Positions 46,101-51,468 of a DNA stretch of 64,000 bases are shown here, in pieces (the stretch's first letter is position 1; every line of letters starts with the position of its first letter). A program made the translations under genes and the position numbers. A model generated the notes under the pieces. It made no database searches and was not told where the DNA came from. It was given only the letters and a program-made list of their open reading frames with translations. Source of the DNA: Candidatus Electrothrix gigas (lineage in GTDB: Bacteria; Desulfobacterota; Desulfobulbia; Desulfobulbales; Desulfobulbaceae); the NCBI GenBank assembly GCA_022766165.1, contig QYLO01000004.1:58579-122578 (forward strand), read 5' to 3'.

Positions 46101-47425
46101 AGGCCGCCGCCGAGACTCAAAACAATGCCGCTGAGGCTCAACCGGTCGATCAGGCCTCCTATGGGCTGCAAGTGATGCAAGGAGTGTTAACCGACCCGAT
46201 AGAACGGCTGCAGTTTAAGTTACAACAGCCCGGCATCCGTCAATTTGAGAGTGTCCATCCCGAAATTGCGTTACCCGAGGCAGATGTTGATGATGCGATT
46301 TATTTGGCCCGGCAAAGCTATCGTCAATTTTTAGATGAACCAATTACGTTGACCAAACTCTCTCGGTTGCTCAGTTGTTTGCGACCTCGTTCCTTTCCCA
46401 ATGCACTCTTGCCCAAGTATTGGTATGGTTCAGCGGGCAGCCTTTATCCGGTTCAAAGCTACCTGTATGTAAAACCGGATCGCATAGTCGATGTAGCTGG
46501 TGGGTTTTATTATTACCATCCCACCAAGCATAAACTGGTGTTATTATCATCAGCCACCACAGCCAATCAGAAACTGCATGGCGGAACCAATCAGGTTATA
46601 TTTGAGCAATCAGCTTTTAGCCTCTTTTTAGTGGCTGAATACCAAGCCATTGATCCAATGTATGGCTCCAGCGCTCGTGATTTCTGTTTGCTAGAAGCGG
46701 GATATATGAGTCAACTCTTGATGATGGAGGCTTCAACGCATGATCTGGGATTATGTCCCATTGGCGGAATGAACTTTGAACCGTTGCGAGCAGAATGTAG
46801 TTTAACCGATAGTCAGGAAATGGTGCATAGCTTTTTGGGGGGCGGTATTTCCGCCGAGCAAAAAGAACAACTGGTTCAAGCGGAACCCCAAAACAAGTCA
46901 CTGGAAGAACGTCTGAAGGATTATTTAGGCCAAAAATTGCCCCGTTATATGATGCCTAATATCTATGTCCAGTTAACGGAATTGCCCTTAACGGCCAATG
47001 GGAAAATTGACCGCAAGGCTTTACCTCACCCTGATGTAAGCAAACAAACAATGCAGTCGGTCCAGCCCGGTAATGCTTTGGAACGTCGCCTCGTTAAGAT
47101 AGTGCAAAAAACGATTAACTTGGAACAGGTTGGCATTACAGATAATTTTTTTGATTTAGGGGCTAATTCACTGGATATGGTGCAGTTATACAATGCTGTG
47201 AAAACGGAGTTCCAACGAGAGATAACCATGACCGATATTTTCACCCATGCTACAGTGCAAATGCTGGCTGAACTTCTCGGACAGGCTTCGGCAATAGTGC
47301 CGTCACCCACGGTCGCCGATACTGTTCTGGTCTCGGATCTTAACCCGGAACAGGTCGATCGGCTTTCAGCCAATGTAGACAATCTAACCGAAGCCGAGAT
47401 TGAGCAGTTGTTGGCTAAATTATAG
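43115..47425 (+). CDS. NRPS Cy-A(Cys)-Ox-T, predicted thiazole-forming module
   Basis: A 1436-aa protein. An N-terminal TubC-like docking domain (about residues 1-55) is followed by a heterocyclisation domain (about 75-510; D208-M-L-A-V-D213 replaces HHxxxDG). The adenylation domain (about 530-1005 and 1255-1315) is interrupted by a nitroreductase-like oxidase of the McbC/thiazoline-oxidase type (about 1010-1245; LARQSYRQFLDEP, WYGSAGSLYPVQSY, LGLCPIGGMN). The carrier (about 1320-1395) has Ser1352. The pocket reads D-L-Y-N-M-S-V-I-W-K, a cysteine-like code. It should condense Cys with the incoming acyl chain, cyclise to thiazoline and oxidise to thiazole. The C-terminal helix (LTEAEIEQLLAKL) is a likely docking tail. 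It is coupled to the PKS gene by ATGA. Confidence 0.94.
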   Translation: MKHIEALLDRLHQQDISLWLEEDKLRYRTPKGGLTDSLKKELKNQKTDLIAFLKNKQQEVNVAEPFPQVKPDPDAQYEPFPLSDIQQAYWIGRQGHLELGNLATQVYQEWRMPDVDIARLNESWQKVMARHPMLRTLVQSDGQQRVLAKMPDYQISVLDLREEETAQQKLENIRQDMTGHISQADEWPLFDIRVTLMPGGVHLHFCIDMLAVDTWSIELIVSDWTKFYQHPELELAPLELTFRDYMVTAKAYEESSALYKSSKEYWLNRLDRLPSAPKLPLSQEMQAIKVPKFTWFEKRLEAPLWEAVKTKAAQYELQPSALLLAVYAEALTLWSKSSHFTLNQTFFHRLPFHPQVDQVVGEFTSIMLTEIDNRSETSFIQRAKQIQTQQWQNLDHRYYSGVQVIRELNQRNNAGNAALMPVIFTNLLGVESTSHIGWGERVRLIGQTSQVYLDHIVREIDGELFLYWSAVEELFPADLLNDMFSAQLQLLKRLATEQNAWTDCHPLSLPDRQLEQRSAINDTQAPVSAALLHTLFMRQAAQTPDNVAVIGMDKTLTYQELHQQANQVGHWLKEQGAKPDQLVAVVIEKGWQQVVAVMGILMSGAAYLPIDPELPTERQHYLLAQSKVNLIVTQNTLHQQSIWPEGIKRLAVDAPDEVLDSLGDSNSATLPDLDPVQKSSDLAYVIYTSGSTGNPKGVMIDHQGAVNTILDINQRFEVTAQDRVLALSALNFDLSVYDIFGLLAVGGTIVIPAPEGRRDPSHWVTLMTEHGVTLWNTVAALMQMLVTYQAGGSSSAECATPPDLRLVMMSGDWIPLDLPDNIRQLWPKVDVMSLGGATEASIWSIYYPIANVEPAWKSIPYGKPLINQTFHVLNEYLEPCPVWTPGQLYIGGIGLALGYWEDAEKTKDSFFTHPRTGERLYKTGDLGRYLPDGNIEFLGREDFQVKIHGHRIELGEIESHLLKHPDIKNAIVAAVGDSHHDKQLAAYIVPSQSDNKAAAETQNNAAEAQPVDQASYGLQVMQGVLTDPIERLQFKLQQPGIRQFESVHPEIALPEADVDDAIYLARQSYRQFLDEPITLTKLSRLLSCLRPRSFPNALLPKYWYGSAGSLYPVQSYLYVKPDRIVDVAGGFYYYHPTKHKLVLLSSATTANQKLHGGTNQVIFEQSAFSLFLVAEYQAIDPMYGSSARDFCLLEAGYMSQLLMMEASTHDLGLCPIGGMNFEPLRAECSLTDSQEMVHSFLGGGISAEQKEQLVQAEPQNKSLEERLKDYLGQKLPRYMMPNIYVQLTELPLTANGKIDRKALPHPDVSKQTMQSVQPGNALERRLVKIVQKTINLEQVGITDNFFDLGANSLDMVQLYNAVKTEFQREITMTDIFTHATVQMLAELLGQASAIVPSPTVADTVLVSDLNPEQVDRLSANVDNLTEAEIEQLLAKL

Positions 47426-47472
47426 AACTTTTGTAAACTTGCATTGCATTGCTTTGTAGGGACGCCCAAGGA

Positions 47473-48240
47473 ATGAGACCTAAATATAATATGAACCTTC
47501 AAAAAAATACTACTTTTCTACATCTTTTGCATATCGGAAAAACCGGGGGCAGCGCTGTGAGATACGCCTTTACTAACGGTCTTAAGGTATTAGTTGATGG
47601 TGGTCATCATAACAGAAAAACATGGGTAGTTTCTCTGCCGGAGATACCCTATGTTGTGCAGATGCATCCTCATAACATCCGGTTAAGGGATGTTCCTGAG
47701 GGAGAAAAGGTAATATTTTTTCTCCGGGACCCTGTGAGCAGATTTGTTAGTAGCTTTTACAGTAGAAAGAGAAAAGGTGCGCCTCGATATCATTTTGAAT
47801 GGCATCCCGATGAAGCTGTTGCATTTGCACGATTTTCCACTGCAAATGAGTTGGCAAACTCCCTAAACGCAGATGATACTGAGACAGCCGAAGCTGCTGC
47901 CAAGGCAATGCGTTCTATATTTCATGTCAACACCTCCTTTTGGGATTGGTTTGAAAGTAAAGAATATTTTTTCTCCAGAAAAGAAGATATCTTTTTTATA
48001 GGTTTTCAGGAAAGTCTTAATAAAGATTTTGAACGCTTAAAGAGCAAGCTAGAGCTATCTGAAACGCTACCGATTGTCCTTCCCTCAGGAAAGGTGGAGG
48101 CGCATAGAGGGCAGCATTCCGAGGCTGATCGTTTTTTAGAAGAAAATGCCGTCAATAATCTAAAACTATGGTATGCTGAAGATTATAATTTTATTAAAGT
48201 ATGCCAAAATTTTTTTTCAGGAGAACAAACCGACAACTGA
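47473..48240 (+). CDS. PAPS-dependent sulfotransferase, first of two
   Basis: About 255 aa. The 5'-phosphosulfate loop is visible as LHIGKTGGSAVRYAF near the N-terminus, and the 3'-phosphate-binding part as FFLRDPVSRFVSSFYS (about residue 83). These fit Sulfotransfer_2-like enzymes, which move sulfate from PAPS to a hydroxyl or amine. It starts 48 bp after the NRPS stop on the same strand and may tailor the cluster product. Start choice is uncertain: a TTG at 47449 extends the frame without a ribosome site, and ATGs at 47473 and 47491 are both possible. It could also act on a cell-surface glycan. Confidence 0.75.
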   Translation: MRPKYNMNLQKNTTFLHLLHIGKTGGSAVRYAFTNGLKVLVDGGHHNRKTWVVSLPEIPYVVQMHPHNIRLRDVPEGEKVIFFLRDPVSRFVSSFYSRKRKGAPRYHFEWHPDEAVAFARFSTANELANSLNADDTETAEAAAKAMRSIFHVNTSFWDWFESKEYFFSRKEDIFFIGFQESLNKDFERLKSKLELSETLPIVLPSGKVEAHRGQHSEADRFLEENAVNNLKLWYAEDYNFIKVCQNFFSGEQTDN

Positions 48241-48282
48241 TAGAATACTCTGTCAGCACGTCTGTTAAAAAACGGTGCAATT

Positions 48283-48960
48283 ATGTTCAAAATACTTGAT
48301 GCAGGACTTGGTCGAACAGGAACCATGTCGTTGAAACATGCTCTGGAGGAACTGGGATTCAGCAAATGCTACCATTTCAGCGATATACATAAACATCCTG
48401 AGCATATTGATCTCTGGCGTGCTGTCAGCCGGGGAGAATCTGTTGATTTGGAAAACATGTTTCAGGGATATCGGGCTTTAGTCTATTGGTCTCCGACCTA
48501 TGATTATCAGTCTCTTCTTCAGCAGTATCCTGATCTCAAAGTAATTCTCACAGTACGGGAACCAGAAAAATGGTATAAGAGTACGTATGATACCATCTAT
48601 ACCTATAACCGGCTGACCCTGTCAAGAAAACTCCTGTTGAGCTTTTTCTCCCTGTTCCAACCAAAATTAAAAAAGCTTCATGCGCTGTGGCAACTTCAGG
48701 AGGATATTCTTTGGAAGAAGACTTTTGATGGTCGATTTCACGATAAAGACCATGCTATCGCCGTCTTTACCAAGCATATTGAAGAGGTGAAAAAAAATGT
48801 ACCGTCGGATCGTCTGCTGGTATATAAAATTCAGGATGGCTGGGAACCGCTCTGTCAGTTTCTGCAAGTTGCTCGTCCAGAGACCCCTTTTCCACGGGTA
48901 AACGATTCAGATGCGTTCAAAGAATGGCGGAAACATATTTTTAGCGGAAAGTCATTATGA
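48283..48960 (+). CDS. sulfotransferase-family protein, second of two
   Basis: A 225-aa protein with a P-loop-like sulfate-binding motif at the very start (GLGRTGTMSLKHALEELGF) and a 3'-phosphate-binding region in LTVREPEKWYKSTYDTI. It fits the Sulfotransfer_4 family, different from the preceding gene, so the pair is not a recent duplication. Residues 140-225 contain the helical KIQDGWEPLCQFLQ segment typical of the family. It lies 42 bp after the first sulfotransferase and is the last gene before a strong inverted repeat, so it probably closes the cluster. The acceptor is unknown. Confidence 0.78.
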   Translation: MFKILDAGLGRTGTMSLKHALEELGFSKCYHFSDIHKHPEHIDLWRAVSRGESVDLENMFQGYRALVYWSPTYDYQSLLQQYPDLKVILTVREPEKWYKSTYDTIYTYNRLTLSRKLLLSFFSLFQPKLKKLHALWQLQEDILWKKTFDGRFHDKDHAIAVFTKHIEEVKKNVPSDRLLVYKIQDGWEPLCQFLQVARPETPFPRVNDSDAFKEWRKHIFSGKSL

Positions 48961-48989
48961 GTTGTTGAGAGAAATTGATATGGTACTCT

Positions 48990-49034
48990 TTGACAAAACT
49001 GACATATTGACCTATGATATGTCAGTTTTGTCAA
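48990..49034. terminator. perfect 18-bp inverted repeat downstream of the biosynthetic cluster
   Basis: TTGACAAAACTGACATAT (48990-49007) and its exact reverse complement (49017-49034) flank a 9-nt loop. It lies 30 bp after the last sulfotransferase gene. It could end the long transcript, though no clean T-run follows, or be a small palindromic repeat element. The region 48961-49213 otherwise contains only the palindrome at 49133 and no convincing gene. Confidence 0.6.
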
Positions 49035-49132
49035 TAATCGTTTTCGTAGATAATTCTCTTATCCTGTTACCGGGCCATACTGCAGAAAATGAAATTTAAA
49101 AAACTGAAAACTCTGTTGAAGAGTATTGATCA

Positions 49133-49147
49133 GCTCCTCTGAGGAGC
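49133..49147. repeat. 15-nt palindrome followed by a T-run
   Basis: GCTCCTC-T-GAGGAGC is a perfect palindrome, with seven or more T residues starting about ten bases later. The core CTCCTC-GAGGAG and an upstream AACTCTGT also occur, in inverted orientation, around 37-51, which suggests a repeated element or a shared terminator design. Confidence 0.45.
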
Positions 49148-49213
49148 GTACAATTCTTTTTTTATTTCTCTCAACACAGAGGAATAATTTAACCATTGCA
49201 AAAGGAGAAAAAT

Positions 49214-49417
49214 ATGGCAGATGCAACAACGGCAGTATCAGGGACAGTAAAAGGTATAGCTGGGACAGCAGTGACTACGGCCAAAGCGGCAGCAGTTTCA
49301 CCAATATTTGCAGTTGTAGCCTTGGGAGGCATTATTGCCTTTGAATGGTGGAAAGGCTCTAAAGATGCGCAGAAATTTACAACAGCGGAAAGCTGTTCTG
49401 AAGACGCATCTAACTAG
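49214..49417 (+). CDS. small Ala-rich single-span membrane protein
   Basis: 67 aa, starting at the ATG at 49214, which has AAAGGAG seven bases upstream. An Ala/Val/Thr-rich N-terminal half leads into one membrane helix (about residues 30-48, SPIFAVVALGGIIAFEWW) and a short polar tail with one Cys. No family is recognised. It is the first gene of a run with DUF697-like, SPFH and DnaJ genes and lies 51 bp before the first DUF697 gene, so it probably works with it at the membrane. Confidence 0.7.
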   Translation: MADATTAVSGTVKGIAGTAVTTAKAAAVSPIFAVVALGGIIAFEWWKGSKDAQKFTTAESCSEDASN

Positions 49418-49468
49418 CTTCTTTCATTAAAAATAAAAATTTAACAACATGAAAAACGAGGTGAAAAA

Positions 49469-50026
49469 ATGGTTGCAGAACAAGATAACACAGCGACACA
49501 GGACGATCAAGCAGCACAATGTGAATGCGATGAGACAACAGTCTGTTGCTCTAGCTCCGATGCCAAGGAGAAAGGCGAAAGGATTATCAGAAATCACATG
49601 TTGACGGCTATGGGTGTAGGACTGATTCCTTTTCCCCTTGTTGATCTGGTCAGCATTACCGGTGTTCAGCTTAATATGCTGCGAAGGCTTTCAAACACTT
49701 ATGAGGTTCCCTTTACTGAACACAAGGTGAAAAATATCCTTATGTCGTTGGTCGGAGGGAGTTCTGTTCTTCCTCTCGGAGGAACTCTTATCAGCTTGAC
49801 CAAGTTTGTTCCAGTTGCCGGACAGGCTCTTGGAGCTGTTTCTATGCCGATTACAGCAGGAGCTGTGACCTATGCTGTGGGCAAGGTCTTTCACCAGCAT
49901 TTCGCTTCCGGTGGTACCTTCCTGACCTTTGACCCAGACAAAGTCCGGGAGTATTACAAACAGATGCTCAAAGAAGGCAAAGCTCTTGTGTCAAAGGCAA
50001 AGACATCTGCCTCAACAGCAAGTTAA
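49469..50026 (+). CDS. DUF697-like membrane protein, paralogue 1
   Basis: A 185-aa protein with an acidic, Cys-containing N-terminus (CECDETTVCC). The core has the pattern seen in DUF697/YcjF proteins: a helix MLTAMGVGLIPFPLVDLVSITGVQLNMLRRLS, a Gly-rich hydrophobic segment about residues 90-105, and FVPVAGQALGAVSMPITAGAVTYAVGKVF about 112-145. It ends in a Lys-rich amphipathic tail. Function is unknown; these proteins are thought to associate with membranes, often beside GTPases. Two paralogues follow at 54316 and 54824. It has a GAGGTG ribosome site. Confidence 0.75.
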   Translation: MVAEQDNTATQDDQAAQCECDETTVCCSSSDAKEKGERIIRNHMLTAMGVGLIPFPLVDLVSITGVQLNMLRRLSNTYEVPFTEHKVKNILMSLVGGSSVLPLGGTLISLTKFVPVAGQALGAVSMPITAGAVTYAVGKVFHQHFASGGTFLTFDPDKVREYYKQMLKEGKALVSKAKTSASTAS

Positions 50027-50081
50027 TGCGTTAAAAGACATTAAGAAACATACAGCAAGATCAACTAGGATCAACATGGGT

Positions 50082-50123
50082 AATGACGGTCATTTTTTGT
50101 ATTGAGCAAAAACGACCGTCATT
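50082..50123. terminator. imperfect hairpin after DUF697 paralogue 1
   Basis: AATGACGGTC (50082-50091) and GACCGTCATT (50114-50123) pair perfectly; the interior adds six more pairs (TTTTTG with CAAAAA) after a one-base bulge and a mismatch. It lies 56 bp after the stop. No T-run follows, so terminator function is only likely by position. Confidence 0.45.
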
Positions 50124-50160
50124 GCTGTATTATACATTGTATACAATGCCATAAAAAAAT

Positions 50161-50346
50161 ATGCATATAGCTATATTGGGTACTGTCTATCTGTTATCAT
50201 GTCTTCTTATGGGGGTACTGGGCATGAACAGAAAATTTGGTTTCTGGGGATATTTTTTCAGCTCCATTGTGTTGACTCCGATCATAGGATTGTTGTTGGT
50301 TTTTGCATCTGATCCCAAAAAAGTTCAAGTAGTTCAAAAAAAGTAA
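50161..50346 (+). CDS. small two-span membrane protein
   Basis: 61 aa with two membrane helices (about residues 3-21 and 27-50) joined by a short basic turn (MNRKFGFWGYF) and ending in a Lys-rich tail (DPKKVQVVQKK). The sequence is like small membrane proteins of unknown function found in many bacteria. No clear ribosome site precedes the ATG. It is 29 bp before the SPFH gene on the same strand. Confidence 0.55.
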   Translation: MHIAILGTVYLLSCLLMGVLGMNRKFGFWGYFFSSIVLTPIIGLLLVFASDPKKVQVVQKK

Positions 50347-50375
50347 AAAAATGAACGGTCGAGGAAACATGTTTA

Positions 50376-51452
50376 ATGAGTGAGGTACGCCAGAAAATTA
50401 AAAGAGCTTTGACAAGATACCTATCTGCTTTTCTCTCCTTTTTCCTTATTATTCTCATTGTAACTATCCTACTTTTTAACAGAATTGTTGTTTTTATAGG
50501 GCCAGGCGAGGGAGGGGTTCTCTATAGGCTTTTTCTTGGCGGTACTGTCACCACAAGGGTATATCCAGAAGGTATTCAGTTTATCTGGCCTTGGGACACG
50601 ATGTATATATACAATGCCAGGATACAGGAATATCCTCATGAATTTGATGCGTTAACCGTAAACGGTCTCAAGGTTCATCTCAACTTATCTGTTCGTTATC
50701 GGCCTGAATATAAACTGCTTGGTGTTTTGCATCAGCAGGTAGGAGAAGATTATGTCAACATTGTTGTCCTACCTGAAATCGAAAATGTTCTTCGTGTTCT
50801 TCTCGGCAGCCTAAATGCTGAGGAAATTTATACAACCAAGCAGTCACTTCTTGAAAAGGCCATCAACGGTGCTATTGAACAAATTGCCCGGCGATACATT
50901 CAAGTTGATGATGTTATTATTAAGAAAATACAGCTACCTGAAAGTGTAGCCGAATCAATACGGAATAAAATTAAGCAGAAACATATTGCCGATGCCTATG
51001 TATTCAGACTGCAAAGAGAAGAGCAGGAAAAAGAAAGAAGACGAATTGAAGCAGAAGGACTGGAGAGATTTCGAGAAGCTTTATCACCGTCGGTGTTGCA
51101 GTATATGGGAGTACAGGCCACGCTGGAACTGAGCAAATCGGAAAATGCGAAGATTGTTGTTGTGGGTGGTGGAAAGGACGGAGGGCTACCGATTATTGGC
51201 AATATGCCGCTGTCGTTCACAGACGATCCCTCAACCTCATCTGAAATTGATGAATCATCATCCGTACCTCCTCAGCCTGAACCTGAACTTTTGCCTGATA
51301 ACAGGATAAAGGAACCAGCAGAAAAAACATTTGCAGTCAATGAAGCAATCGGTGAAACGTTATCGGATTCTCGTCCTCAAGTTGCGGAAATAGCCGGAAC
51401 AGAAAACATACATCTCAGGCAATTTTCTGAAAACCAAACTGTTGTACGATAA
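50376..51452 (+). CDS. SPFH/band-7 (prohibitin-like) membrane protein
   Basis: 358 aa. An N-terminal membrane helix (about residues 17-42) leads to an SPFH domain (about 45-230; VGPGEGG-type start VFIGPGEGGVLYRLFLGG, GIQFIWPWDTMYIYNARIQEY). A charged coiled coil (about 205-235, REEQEKERRRIEAEG) follows, then an acidic, Pro/Ser-rich tail (about 285-358) that is not part of the family. SPFH proteins form large membrane rings that organise membrane domains and control proteases such as FtsH. The tail may be an added interaction region. It sits between small membrane proteins and the fused binding lipoprotein. Confidence 0.85.
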   Translation: MSEVRQKIKRALTRYLSAFLSFFLIILIVTILLFNRIVVFIGPGEGGVLYRLFLGGTVTTRVYPEGIQFIWPWDTMYIYNARIQEYPHEFDALTVNGLKVHLNLSVRYRPEYKLLGVLHQQVGEDYVNIVVLPEIENVLRVLLGSLNAEEIYTTKQSLLEKAINGAIEQIARRYIQVDDVIIKKIQLPESVAESIRNKIKQKHIADAYVFRLQREEQEKERRRIEAEGLERFREALSPSVLQYMGVQATLELSKSENAKIVVVGGGKDGGLPIIGNMPLSFTDDPSTSSEIDESSSVPPQPEPELLPDNRIKEPAEKTFAVNEAIGETLSDSRPQVAEIAGTENIHLRQFSENQTVVR

Positions 51453-51468
51453 TATCTTTTCTTAGGCA

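Noticed and set aside
18749..48960. Calling the cluster a siderophore pathway
   Set aside because: The exporter type, thiazole and Ser module are suggestive, but there is no catechol, hydroxamate, TonB receptor or ferric reductase gene in the window.
48911..49099. Reading frame after the second sulfotransferase
   Set aside because: It overlaps the sulfotransferase gene and is built mainly on the 18-bp inverted repeat.
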